From Euryodendron excelsum (lineage: Eukaryota > Streptophyta > Magnoliopsida > Ericales > Pentaphylacaceae): a stretch of DNA of 64,000 nt. The stretch is taken from the NCBI GenBank assembly GCA_033060915.1, contig CM065385.1, forward strand, positions 15,343,001 to 15,407,000. The letters run 5' to 3'. The position numbers were made by a program, and so were the translations under genes. The notes under the pieces were generated by a model. It saw only the letters and a list, made by a program, of their open reading frames with translations. It ran no database searches and had not been told where the DNA came from. This document shows, piece after piece, positions 12,446 to 23,262 of the stretch (positions are counted from its first letter, which is position 1; each line of letters begins with the position of its first letter).

Positions 12446-13449
12446 AGTTGTTAGTGTAATTTGCTAGCTTGTATGAATTATTTATCTGTTTTTAACAAAA
12501 ATATTGTAATTGAATTTAGGAACCCCCAATGAAGAAGAAGAAAAGTTTGCAAAAGTCTGGCAAAGGTTCTCAGGTATTTATGAGTTCCTTAACCTTTAAA
12601 AGCACAAGTTTCTATAGAAATATTACTAGTTTTTAATTTTTACTTAATAAATTAAATAATTACATCTGTAAGTTGGCAACCTTGTAGATGTTATTAGTAT
12701 GAATATACCGAAAGTAGTAGTGGCAAGAGGCTATATTACTAATAGAGACCCTACTAAAGTGGTGGGAAGTATGCAATTGGGGTCAAGATATTGTGAAGTG
12801 CATGTTAAAGAGGTGTTGAGGCCTCAAAAACTTTTGATGAGGCCCAATGAACGTCTCAAAACACTTGGAAATGCCATCGGTGAAAATATTGTTTGGTTAT
12901 AGGATGATGTATTGTCTAATCATTTATCTACTATTTTTACAAATTCAATATACAAGTTCATTCATATGCCTACTATATATACACTAATGTATGTGCTTAA
13001 TTTTCAATTTCAGGTTTATCAAAAGAAGTAACTATTGTAGCTGTATTACAGTTTCGGAAGTACTTCAAGTGGGCATCATTATTTTGTTTGGGAATATTGA
13101 AACTATTGTCTTGGTGGTATCAATTTTTGTTTGTACTTTGAACTATTGTCATTATGGAATTACTTTTTGGTTTGTAGTTTGAACTATTGTCTTCGTTGCA
13201 TTAATTTTTGGTTTGTACTTGGGACATATTATGGACGTACTGGGATGTATACAGTTAACATTGAATGTTTTATCGTATATTTATTATGGATTTCTAGACA
13301 TTTTTCTCTTATAAAGTGGATGGATATTGATTTAGTTGCAAACATTAGTTAATTAGTTTTTATATTTTGGTTTGGATGAAAATAGCAGGAGGTTCATAAA
13401 TTAATACAAACGTAGCAGGTTAATGGACAATTTCATCAATTATTAAATA

Positions 13450-13906
13450 CTAGGAAGGAGGCTTTTGCCAGCGTTTTACAAAATGCCGTTCTAACTAAAT
13501 GCATTTTAGAATCAATAGCCTTTACCGGCGTTTTATACAAAATGCCACTTAAAAATATATTTGTTACGATTTAAAAATATTGTATAGAGATTGCCGGCCC
13601 TTACACAAATGCCGTTTTAAGTTACTAACATCTCGACGCTTCTTGCTACATTTCCCAGTGCTTTTTATCGCCAGTGAAAATTGACCGGCCGGAATTTCAC
13701 GCCGGCAGTGATGCTGTTGACGGCATAAAATAAATGCCGGCCAAAAATGCCGGCATAGGTTTATGGCGTTTCAAAAACACTAAGAACTTAAGCTGTCATC
13801 GATATCGTCGGCGCTTTTGGAAAACGCCAGGCAAAACACCAACATATCATTTAATGGCATTTTTGGAGGCTTTTGCCAACATTTGTGAAGCGCTGGTAAA
13901 ACTCTT
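13450..13906. repeat. CACTA 3' subterminal repeat region
   Basis: Many degenerate copies of GGCGTTTTATACAAAATGCC-like words in both orientations, for example at 13460-13490, 13522-13548 and 13590-13610, plus CCGGC-rich words at 13680-13760. In En/Spm such subterminal repeats are the binding sites of the TNPA protein. Confidence 0.75.
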
Positions 13907-13920
13907 TTTTTGTAGTAGTG
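13907..13920 (-). repeat. CACTA right terminal inverted repeat
   Basis: TTTTTGTAGTAGTG, exact reverse complement of the left terminus. The next base (13921) belongs to the copia integrase frame. Confidence 0.9.
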
Positions 13921-14694
13921 CCTTATGGAAGTGATTGAAAAACCTTTTTCATTTTGAACCTTTTTACAAAATTTTGTGAAGAAAATAATTATCTCATCCT
14001 TGTGAGCTAAGAAGAATGTCCATGTAAATCTATAATAGTCATCAACAATAACAAGTGCATATTGTTTTCCACAAAGACTTAAAGTCCTAGTTAGTCTAGA
14101 TAAGTCCATATGCAATAGTTGTAATGGTCTAGAAGTGGTCAACATGTTCAAAGACTTAAAAGAAATGCGAGTTTGTTTTCCCAATTGACAAGCATCACAA
14201 ACTCTATCCTTGTCAAATTTTATTTTTGGGAGTTTTTTGACCAAATTATTTTTAGAAGCTTTTAAAAGTATGCTCATGCTAATGTGACCAAGTCTTCTAT
14301 GCCACAACCAATTTTCATCACTATTCATAGCGGCAAGGAATTCAACTTTGCAGGAAGATAAGTCATTTTGATCAAAAATATATATATTGCCTTGTCTATG
14401 TCCAATGAGAATAGTCTTGTTACTATTGATGTCAATCACATCACATTTAAAGGATTCAAATACAACCTTACATATTTTGTCACAAAGTTGACTAATACTC
14501 AAAATATTGTGTTTGAGTCCTTTAACAAGCAATACATTTTCAATAGAAGTGAAAGTGTTCTTACCAACACTACCTATACTGATGATCTTTCCCTTGCTAT
14601 TATCTCCAAATGTGATAAGTCCTCCATCTTTTGGTGAGAGAGATGTGAATTGTATTTCATCTCCCGTCATATGTCTTGAGCATCCACTATCCAA
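13921..14694 (-). pseudogene. Copia protease end, GAG-pre-integrase and truncated integrase
   Basis: The frame opens at DSGCSRHMTGD, the aspartic protease active-site region of copia elements (DSG instead of DTG is normal in this group). About 130 residues on come LWHRRLGHISM and a CDACQLGKQ zinc-binding GAG-pre-integrase segment (PF13976 type), then the rve integrase core start with LHMDLSRLTRTLSL and YALVIVDDYYRFTW. The last copia codons are at 13921-13950; the ORF then reads into CACTA sequence as a chance fusion. The first catalytic Asp (HMD) is present; the second and the Glu are lost with the missing half. The usual FGP after MDL is altered to SRL. Confidence 0.88.
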
Positions 14695-15080
14695 GTACCA
14701 ATGGTCTTTCTTGAATTTAGCTTGAAGACATACCTACAAAAGAGTTCATTTGACTTTAGGTACCCAAACCATCTTGGGTCCGTGGGGGTTAATCCTTAAT
14801 GGCCTTCTAAGGACCCATGCATTGTTAGGAGCAATAGATCTTTGCATAACATAATATCTAATAGCAGTGTGTCCTAATTTATGACAATAAAAGCATGAAA
14901 TCTGTGGTTTTTCAGTGGAGGAAACAAATTTGCCTTTTGAAAGTTTTCTTCTTTTAAATGGATCAAAACCAAGTCTAGCTTTATCTAGTGAGCACCTTTA
15001 TTTTCCTAAGATTGCATCCAATTTTTCTTTTCCATTTACACATCTAAAAAGTGTTGTTTCCAAATGTTTAACTTTATCAT

Positions 15081-15323
15081 TTAAGATTTGGTTTTCTTAA
15101 TCTTTTCTTTCAAAACACAAACTTCTTTTTGTAATACTTCATTTTCTTTTTGTAAGTCCTCATTTTTCTTGGTAAGAGTAGAAACCATTTTTTTAAGGAG
15201 TCCATTTTTAATTCCCATCTTTTTGAATTCGAAAAGTAAATCATCAAATGCATCTTGTAATTCATTGAAAGTAAATCGAGATGGGTTTGAGTTTGATAGC
15301 TTATTGTCATCCTTATAAGCCAT
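15081..15323 (-). pseudogene. Copia gag-pol linker, coiled-coil segment
   Basis: Contains FTFNELQDAFDDLLFEFKKM followed by a heptad-rich run with many Leu, Lys and Glu (KNEDLQKENEVLQKEV). This coiled coil between the zinc knuckle and protease is typical of a common plant copia group. It ends in a stop at 15081, and further lesions lie between here and the protease at 14694 (14700-15080 translates only in pieces). Confidence 0.7.
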
Positions 15324-15452
15324 GAGATAGCTTAGTCACCTCTTGAGCTTTGGCTTCTTCTTCAGAGCCAGATTATTTATCGTCATTTCATGTCATAGCT
15401 ACCATTGCCCTTTTCCCTTGGTTTTTCTTTCCTTTTTTTTTTTGAGTAGGGG

Positions 15453-16355
15453 CCATTTAGCCTTTACATGGCCAAGCTTCTTACATTCGTATCATATAAT
15501 GGTAGATTCTTTGCTAGAATCTCCTTTGGTTTCACGCTTCTTTCCTCCTTTCTATTTTTTCTTCATAAACCTTTTGAATTTTTGTGTGACAAGAGCAATG
15601 TCTTCATCATCATTCTCATCACTGGTTGGTTCTCCTTCTTGGTTGGTAGACTTGAATGCTAACGTCCTCCTTTTTTTTTCTTCAACATCCTGGGCATGTT
15701 GCTTTTGAGTTAATTCATATGTCATGAGGGCGCCCAAGAGTTCTTCAAGAGGCAATGTGTTGAGGTCCTTTACTTCTTGCATTGTCGTGACCTTAGCTTC
15801 CCAAGTCTTTGGCAAAGATCTTAAGATCTTCCTTACTTGCTCATTATAAGGATACACATTTCTAAGAGATTTCAAATCATTAATAATATCGGTGAACCTT
15901 GTAAACATTTCGGTAATAGATTCATTTGGTTTCATTTTAAACAATTCATAACTATGCACTAAGATATTGATTTTAGATTCTTTAACCTGATTAGTACCTT
16001 CATGTGTTACCTCTAATATATCCCATATTTCTTTAGATAATTCACAAGTAGAGATGTGAATGAATTCGTTAGGATCAAGTGCACAATATAAAATGTTCAT
16101 GGCTTTCGTATTAGATTACAGCATTTTCAAATCATCCTCATCCCATTCAGATTCGGGCTTAAGGATATCAATTCTTTCTACTCTTTTCATAGGGGTTTTG
16201 GGACTATTCCCTACAATCCTCCATAATTCATAATCTACTAATTGAATATAAATTCTCATTCTATTTTTCTAATAATTGCAATTGGTGCCATTAAACATAG
16301 GTGGTCTGTTGGTGGATTGATCCTCACCGAGAGAGCTTCCAAAGTTGGTTGCCAT
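15453..16355 (-). pseudogene. Copia gag (UBN2/retrotran_gag type) with dead zinc knuckle
   Basis: The minus-strand ATG at 16355 opens MATNFGSSLGEDQ and is followed by a PPMFNGTN stretch; two stops (at NCNY and LKML) replace expected codons. From 16100 the frame runs through SKEIWDILEVTHEGTNQVKE and the region ending ILRSLPKTWEAKVT, diagnostic of the copia gag family (UBN2, PF14223 type). After a stop at about 15550 the same frame reaches the CCHC zinc knuckle, where the first Cys is a TGA stop (15492-15494), the second Cys and the His remain in ECKKLGHVKA, and the last Cys is TGG (Trp, 15453-15455). Gag would package RNA into virus-like particles; this copy cannot. Confidence 0.85.
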
Positions 16356-16396
16356 GGATTTATTCCTAGGATGTTAAGCTTAAAATATGAATACAA

Positions 16397-16408
16397 GCTA
16401 TGATACCA
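16397..16408 (-). other. Copia primer binding site (initiator Met tRNA)
   Basis: Minus strand TGGTATCATAGC, one base off the common TGGTATCAGAGC complement of the 3' end of initiator tRNA-Met, just inside the 5' LTR end. Confidence 0.85.
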
Positions 16409-16410
16409 AT

Positions 16411-17963
16411 TATTGGCACAAAAGGAAACCCAAGAGGGGGGTGAATTGGGTTTTTCAAAAATTAAAGCAATTAAGATCAATTAAAATTAATCTAATCAAT
16501 GGAACAGTAGTTCAAAATGTATGCAATGCAATGTAGACAATAATAAAATGAAAACAGAGCACAAGAAAGGACACCAAGAATTACCGAGGTTCAACCACAA
16601 TTTGTGGTCTATGTCCTCACCCCAAAATCCCCTTGAAGTCTTTTTCCACTATGCAATCTCCAATTATAAAGTAGATGTTGATTTCTAAAGTGCTGAGCTC
16701 ACTTTTACACAAAAACTCCGTCCCAAGTTCTTCCAGTCACCAAGTAGTTTTGTCCAAGATCCATTTCAACTTACAAGTGTTTTTCTTTTATAAGAGAACA
16801 CTCCAACTCTCACTTACAAGTATATGAAGAATATACAAACGAAATACAAACTCTCTATGAATAGTAGATGGGAATTGAATAGCTCATTAAATGCTAACTT
16901 GAAGACAAAGAGGATTTTCAGATTTTTTAGCTCAATCAATCAGTGAATATTGTATCTTATGTCCATAAATGCATTTAGAGGCTTATATATAAAGCCCTGA
17001 ATTGATTTCGCTCATTGGAGGTTGTCGGAGCTTCACTAAATGCGTGCCCAGTTCAATATAATGTTTAAAAATATAGTCGTTAGACCCCAAGTGTTGACAC
17101 TTGACTTCTATGTGTCGACACATTAAGTTTGCATTCTCTAGATTTTATCCACTATCTCCATGTGTCGACACATCAAACCCATGTGTCGACACATCACCTA
17201 GAAAATATCCTTCATGCTTTCCTTGATCAGTTTAGCTTGAAATAATCTAGGGATGTTCAAGGAATCTTCTCTTTGAGGTATGATGTTCTTAAAAAACACT
17301 GAAAATCTTTAAGGAGTCTTCTCTTTGGGGTATGATGATACTTCAAGGTCTTCAATCTAATGAGATTATACAAGGATGTCTTTAATTCGATTTGGATTGA
17401 ATTTAATTTGGTTTCTACAAAATCTTCTCTTGGATTCTTTAAGGAGTCTTTGCACACATGACGAATTTTTCATATGAATCACCTTCAATCTCTTTGAGTT
17501 CAAGTCAATTTCATTGAGTCTGTAGAAACTTGATGAAGTTTATTTTTGAGCACTCTCAATGCACATCAACTTTAATGAATCATCACAACTTTATTGTAGT
17601 TTTCTTTTGAAAATTTTATAGAGATTTTGGCAAACATGATGAATTTTCTTTTTGAACACCTTCAATCTCTTCGAATTCAAGTCATCTTCATTTAGTCTTT
17701 TCACACTTAATGAAATCTTTCTTTGAGCACCTTTAATCTCTTCGAATGCAAATCATCTATTTGAAGTTTGAATGAGTGCAATTGCTCTGTTTTGGTGCAT
17801 GGATTGAACTTGTGAATGTTGTGTATCCATTTTTATATGAATTAGACTTTAAGTCAAGCTTTAAGTCTAAATTATAATCTTTATTAATCTAAACACTAAT
17901 TAAATGCATTAGTAAACTAATACAAGGTTTAGTTATCATCAAAATCAGGGCATAGAGTCAACA
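16411..17963 (-). repeat. Copia 5' LTR
   Basis: About 1.55 kb. On the minus strand it starts TGTTGACTCTATGCCC at 17963 and ends GTGCCAATA at 16411, where the usual final CA is mutated to TA. The segment near 16431-16450 (CCCAAGAGGGGGGTGAATTG) is typical of this widespread copia LTR. Contains four TGTGTCGACACA-type palindromes. Confidence 0.8.
17090..17193. repeat. Palindrome cluster TGTGTCGACACA in copia LTR
   Basis: Perfect 12-bp palindromes at 17111-17122, 17161-17172 and 17182-17193, plus a near copy GTGTTGACAC at 17091-17100. Confidence 0.85.
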
Positions 17964-18189
17964 AACTCTTCACAAAATCATTGGTTACTAAACTTCGCAA
18001 GTAGCTCAAATCCTTCGTATTTTATATCAATTCATGTATACGCAATAAAATCTAAGATATTCCCAACAAAAGCGATGTTATCACTAGAATTCTATTCATG
18101 ATGTGAACTGAGTAGAAGCTTTCCATGAAAATCAAACAAAATTTCCTTTGTAAAAATTTGGTTGGTTTTTGGGTTAGATAGATCCACAC
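17964..18189. other. Flank between copia LTR and solo LTR E
   Basis: Continuous before insertion of LTR E with 22947-23262. No gene or repeat recognised. The last five bases, CACAC (18185-18189), are the left target duplication of LTR E. Confidence 0.6.
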
Positions 18190-19817
18190 TATAAGCACCC
18201 TATTTTTTCCTGCTCGGCAGCTTCCAATTCGTCCAGAGTTGTATTCAAGTCAATATGGATATATTCCAGTTCAAATCAGTTTTCCAGACATAATTCAGTC
18301 AATCAATCGCTTCGCGGGCCCACCGGACCCAAATAGAGGCAAAATGACCAAAATGCTTTTGGGGCATTACCCGGTCTAATTCCAGTGGGCACGTCTTCTC
18401 AAAGACAGTAAGTCCCCTTTTCAATCTCAATTCCAGTTCAAATTAAATTTGGCACGCCTTTCAAAAAAGTTGATTCCTCAAGGCGGTAAGTCCATCCAGT
18501 CCGGCACATTTTTTGAGAAAAATCTTTAGAATGGTAAGTTCCTTCAAACCCGTCAATCGGCACGAGATCCCAAGTCCTCGAGATGGTAGAACGGTCCACC
18601 TTTGGTGCCTACTAGCCCGCCAATGAAGAAATATCCGTTATTCGGCACGCCTTCTAAGAAAGTTGATTCCTCAAGTGATAAGTCCTCTTAGTAGCTTCCT
18701 GAGATCAGATAGTCTCTAGAATGAATGCTTAACGGAATTACTCATAAACATCGCAACTGTCAGAGTGACGAAAACACTCATAAATAGGTCGGCATTGGGA
18801 ATTGTCAATAAACCCCCTATATCATGGGACCGAACTCGCCTCTTAGCCGTGACACGTTTTCCAAAGGACGAGATACCTTTGGAAACCAACTCATCACAAA
18901 CCGTCAGAGTGGCAGAAACACTCAAAACTCAGGTCGACACTAGTGCCTGCTAGCCCACTCCGGTGAAAAATGACCAAACTGCCCTTAGGGCTTTTCGGTA
19001 CGTTATTTCAAAAAAGTACCTAAGTCCTCAAAGCGGTAAGTCCACCTTTCCAAGATTGTCCTAAATACAATCCGACACGTTTAAGTGCCTTCCAGTTGAT
19101 TTCGGGACAATTCAGGGACCATCCGATCAAAATGACCATTTTTCCCCTAGGCATCCTAGCCCCCGGGGAACCACACCGGCTTCAGGTATCAAACCGGCAA
19201 CCTCTCGGGGATGCTTTTGATAGTATTCGTGGCCTTCTGATGCATTTTTGAATTATTTCGAATCAATTTCGGCAAGCCTAATGCAAAATGACTATTTTGC
19301 CCATGGTGGGCCGGTCGCCTTTTCCAACCACGTCGGCTCTAAGTATCAAACCGACAACCTCCTGGAACATTTTAGCTAATGTTTCCAAATCTTTAGTCTT
19401 CTTCCTGGATTATTCCGACTCCATTTCGGTGGTTTTTTGGTCTAATTGACCGTTTTGCCCCTAATAACCCAGTCAACCCTTCCAACACATCCTGACATTA
19501 TTTTTCAAGTCTACTACCCCCGAGACACTATTCTAAGGGTTCTTGTTCCTTTTCGGTCCTCCGAGCCATTCCTGGCCCTTTAAATCATTCTCGAATTTTT
19601 AGGAGTCACTTCTAGTGAAGCTAGGTTAAAATTTGCATGGTAGTCACTAGTACAAGCACACCAAATCTTTGAAAAATATGTTATTTGCTGACTTTAAAAG
19701 TTTCATAAGTCATTGGCACCACTACTAGCACCACTAGAAGTGGTGCCAAGCCCAAAAATGGCTTGGGTAAAGTTTTGCCTGGCGCCATTGCAGCAAGTGC
19801 CAGTTCAATCTTTTGTC

Positions 19818-19825
19818 TATAAATA
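19818..19825 (+). promoter_or_regulatory. LTR E TATA box
   Basis: TATAAATA followed by CAGAGCCTC, aligned with the same site in the other LTR copies. The palindrome at 19714-19748 lies about 70 bp upstream. Confidence 0.7.
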
Positions 19826-20699
19826 CAGAGCCTCCTTCAGCATGAAAAGGGGCCACAAACACAGTCCAAAAACTCGGTTGTTCGACATACAGAGCTCGAA
19901 GCCCCTCCAAACCCTAGCCCCTATACACTAAACCCTAGCATACATACACTCATATATGAACCTCTGAAGCCTACATTGAAGACTTGAAGTGCTACAACTC
20001 CAAAGCTTTTGAAGATCAATGCAAAGCAAAGCAAATAAAGCAAGCAAAACAAAGAAGGCACAAGGTAGGCTTCCTATTTACGTTTATACAATTCTCCCCT
20101 CTCTCTTCTCCCTCTTAACCCACTTGGGTTTTCTTCTATTTAATCTCCATCTTCTACCCCTTTTCTTGCATGCTTGAAACAAGGGATTCCCCGGTTCATG
20201 TGTAGGATTAGGCTATTGAAGGTCACTGTGTCGAGGGCTTTCTCTTAGTCTAACCAGAGACCACATGGATTCGGCCTCCTTGATTATGTGGTGAAACCTT
20301 AAACCTTGCATGTTCACGACCCCAACTTGCATTGTGCATATCATGATCATGTATCTCTCCAAAACTCATTCTCAAACTTGTTTTCAAACTTGCATCGAAA
20401 ATCGTTTTCAAAACTTGCATTAAATCTTTTTTTTCCAAACTTATTTTTAAAATCACAATCCTAAGGTGATTCTAGCATTTTCATAGTTAGGGTTGTTTTA
20501 GGAAAGTGTTACATTTAAAGTGACTTTCATGGTTCATATTTTCAAATCTTTATTGTTGTCAAAACCATAATCCTAAAATAGTTCTAATCTTCTTATGGTT
20601 AGAATCCATAATCCTAAAATGGTTCTAATCTTCTTATGGTTAGAATCATTTTAGAAAAGTGGGATATTTTAAGAGGCTTGCAAAAGTCCACATTCAAAT

Positions 20700-22110
20700 C
20701 CCTTTCCAAGTTGCTTTTCAAACCTACTTTCCAAAACCTCTTTTAAATCCTCTCCAAAATCTCTTTTTCCAATCTACTTCTAAAATCTCTTTCTTAAAAT
20801 CTAATTTCTAAAATCTCCTTCCTAAAAACTCTTTCCAAAAATATCTTTCCTAAAAACTCTCCCTTCAAAGTTCTACTTTCCAAAAAATTTCATTTATTGG
20901 AGTCCAAGTCAAGCTCTAGAAGCCATGATTAGGAAACCCTAATTTCCCAATTTCCTATTTTGGCCTCCAAATCTAAGTTTCCAAAACCTCCTTTTTACAT
21001 CAAAATCATCAATTTCCAAATCTTATTTTCTACATCAAATCATAGACTTCCAAATCTAGGATTTCTAAAACTTCCCCTTCTAATTCCATGCCAAATCCAG
21101 TATCCCATTTAGGAAACTAGATCCAATCCTCCGTTTTTTGAAACAAAATCAAATCATCTCTTTTTTGAATAAAATCCAATCTTTTATTTTAGGAAATAGG
21201 AATCTAAACCTTTCTTAAATTCCAACCTTTCCTAATTGCATACTTTTCCAAATTTCAACTTTTTAAATTCTAAATTTTCGAATCTTTCCTAACTTCAAGT
21301 ATTTCCAAAACTTAAACTTTGAATCTTTCTAAATTCAAACCTTTCTTAAATTCAAACCTTTCCAAAATTCTTAAACTTTCCTATTTTCAAACATTTCTAA
21401 ATCCAAATATTTCTAAATTCAAAACTTTTCAAAACTAAAATCTTTCTAAAATCAAAACTTTCTTAATTTTAGATCTTTCCTAATTTGAAAATTTTCCTAA
21501 TTTGGCACTTTCCTAAAATAAAACTTTCCTAAGGTCAAACTTTTCAAATTCTAAATCTCTCCAAAGTCCAACCTTTCCTTAACCCTAACTTTCCACATCA
21601 TTCCAAGTCAAGTGTTTCCAAATCAAATCAAATACCTTTTCAAATCTTCCTTGAATTCAACTTTCCTAATTCAAACCTTTCCTAAAAACAACTTTCTAAA
21701 ATCAAACTTTTCAAATCCAAATCAAACTCTTTCCAATTCAACTACGTGTTCTAATCTTAGATAATCTAAACCCTACGATGTCTAAACCCTAGTTCGACCC
21801 TAACCCTAAAGTTAGGAAACTTCCAACTCTTCTCCAAAAATTCTTTTCTAAACCAAGATGATTTTTCGAACGTCAATTCAAGTCAGGATGTTTTCAAAAT
21901 TCTATACGTCCAAATCAAGTTCAAAGTCAATTCTAAGATCTATTTCAAATCCTCAAGTTCTATTTTAAATCAAAGTCCAATCTTTTCAAATCTTCCTAGT
22001 CAATTTTAAATCAAAGTTCAATTTTCAATCTTCAAATCCCAGTTCCAAATCAAACTCTTTTTAAATCAAATTTTCAATCGGACTCTTGTCCGAACTACGA
22101 CTGACCTGAT
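20700..22110. repeat. Low-complexity U5 of LTR E
   Basis: Degenerate runs of TTTCCTAAATTC/AAACTTTCC-like words of 10-20 bp with no reading frame. Confidence 0.75.
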
Positions 22111-22946
22111 TCTCAAAAATAGATATGTAGGCAACCCTCATGGGTGCGGTCACAATCTTTTCCAAATTCCAATTCCACAACCTTTTTCAAGCTTCTATTT
22201 TCATAACTATTTTCCAACTTCCAATTCAAAAATCTATTTTCAAATATTTGTTTCCAATTTCTAGAACTCTCTTTCAAAAACCAAATCTATCTTTTCTAAA
22301 ACCTTCTTTCCAATTTCAAATCAAATCTATCTATTCAAATCCATTTCAAATTCAAATCAAGTTCTTTTCAAATCTACTTTTCAAAATCCAATCAAATTCT
22401 TGCACTTGCATAACATGCATCATGTCAAACTTTTTTTCAAAATTCTTTTCAAAGTGGATAGTTTTTGATATTTATTGATCAAAGATTCTGAGTGAGTGAA
22501 CCTAGGGTGAATAGACATGTAGGTACCGCAAGGGTGGGGTAGGGTGATGATCTTAGTATATCTTCCCTACACGTAACCAACCTCCGAACCTAGATCACTA
22601 TTTTTAAAGATCAAATAGAGTTATTTTCAAAAAAGGGCTTAAATATTTCCAACGGTTGCCAAACAACCTATTTTTTAAAAACTCTCTTTTGAAGAAATTT
22701 TCCAAAATCGTTTTTAAAAACCCTAAGTGTAATCTTCGGATTGTACTTAGTTTTAGGTGACCTAACTCACCTTAATCAAGTTAGGTGGCGACTCCAAACA
22801 TTTTCTAAAAGTCCTTATTCAAAATCAATTTTCAATTCAAACCTAGTCGCATTCATTCTTCTAGGAGGATGAGTTCTAATGAGAGAACACTGTGTTTTTC
22901 TCACTTGTCTTTTTTTAAGTGCGAAAAATCGGGGCGTGACACACAC

Positions 22947-23262
22947 CTTTTTTCTTACTTCTCCTCTCTCTCTATAGTTTGCTACCAGTGAATGTTACAG
23001 GCTAGTCGATTATCTTCAAAATTTTAGTAGACATCCTTAGTTCAAGGATTTCAGTAGAAATCCTTAGTCCAACCTGTTAATTGTATATCCCATATTATGT
23101 TTATCAATCAAGATTTTCATGAAATTATTGTAATTTTTTAGGGCTTTAGTATGGAAATGGCTACTTGTAAGGTTGATTTAACTTGGGCATGTCTTGAACT
23201 AATCTTAGAGTAGTGCACTTTTTCTGATGTGTGTATGTGAGCTAATTATTCAAATACCCCAC
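22947..23262. other. Flank between LTR E and LTR F
   Basis: Pyrimidine-rich start, then sequence with two similar ATCCTTAG words (about 23030-23065). No gene recognised. Confidence 0.5.

Larger units (their letters stand above)
7021..12903 (+). pseudogene. TNPA/Ptta_En_Spm-like second CACTA gene, interrupted
   Basis: Exon-like blocks can be read in order. 7743-7991 carries RGPTYMHGAWDKDKDDGKIE and, after a stop, VPKHCKKIIWDEIL. 8080-8273 carries FFMKSVSKKWRDWKAEVKKE and MEQQWRCLVNFW. 8821-9168 carries DDKEIFTQVIGPERPGRVRG, then a short coiled-coil-like tail with stops. 11980-12140 is a Gln/Ala-rich AQTQMQAQQKLQLQ stretch. 12520-12572 is a basic PPMKKKKS patch. 12687-12903 carries LGSRYCEVHVKEVLRPQ and LKTLGNAIGENIVWL, then a stop. 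This matches the plant transposase Ptta/En/Spm family (PF03004 type), whose products bind subterminal repeats. A possible first exon is 7021-7200. Several in-frame stops make it a pseudogene. A 2.8-kb intron (9170-11979) holds a GrpE fragment. Confidence 0.75.
2192..13920 (+). mobile_element. CACTA (En/Spm) DNA transposon, decayed
   Basis: The left end begins CACTACTACAAAAA and the right end is its exact reverse complement, giving an 11.7-kb element. Inside are, in order, a TNPD-like transposase (Transpos_assoc, Transposase_21, DUF4218 and DUF4216 blocks) and a second gene of the TNPA/Ptta_En_Spm type, both on the + strand. This is the usual layout of plant CACTA elements. Short GGCGTTTT-type words cluster near the right end as subterminal repeats, with a few near the left end. 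Numerous stops make it non-autonomous now. CACTA elements make 3-bp target duplications, but here the flanking triplets are TTA and CCT, so the two ends do not share an insertion site. Nested inside are a GrpE gene fragment and a small inverted-repeat element. Confidence 0.9.
13921..17963 (-). mobile_element. Ty1/copia retrotransposon, 5' half only
   Basis: On the minus strand the order is 5' LTR (17963-16411), primer site, gag, zinc knuckle, coiled-coil linker, protease, GAG-pre-integrase and the start of the integrase core. The frame stops exactly at the CACTA terminus after SITSIR, where family members continue with SDHG. Reverse transcriptase, RNase H and the 3' LTR are absent, and I do not find them left of the CACTA element either. 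Confidence 0.88.
18190..22941 (+). mobile_element. Solo LTR E of the long-LTR Tat/Ogre-like gypsy family
   Basis: Starts TATAAGCACCC (family consensus TGTAAGCACCCC) and ends GGGGCGTGACA; 4752 bp. Flanked by CACAC at 18185-18189 and 22942-22946, so it is a precise solo LTR left by recombination between the two LTRs of a full element. It holds the same landmarks as the other copies: U3 with CTCAGACGGT-type repeats, a palindrome at 19714-19748, a TATAAATA box at 19818, CCCTAG-rich leader, a low-complexity U5 and a conserved terminal 200 bp. Confidence 0.92.

Noticed and set aside
13780..13920. C-terminal 47 codons of the copia protease-integrase ORF as a fusion protein
   Set aside because: This portion is the CACTA 3' end read through by chance; the copia frame stops at 13921.
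17041..17200. Palindromic repeats as a CRISPR-like array
   Set aside because: Irregular spacing, plant LTR context and no cas-like genes.
22140..22478. 112-codon + strand ORF rich in Phe, Gln, Ile and Ser; similar ones at 48826-49113 and 59149-59532, and antisense at 25687-25929 and 38445-38744
   Set aside because: Low-complexity U5 sequence of the LTRs (FQISN-like repeats from TTTCAAATCTC words). Openness comes from composition, not coding.
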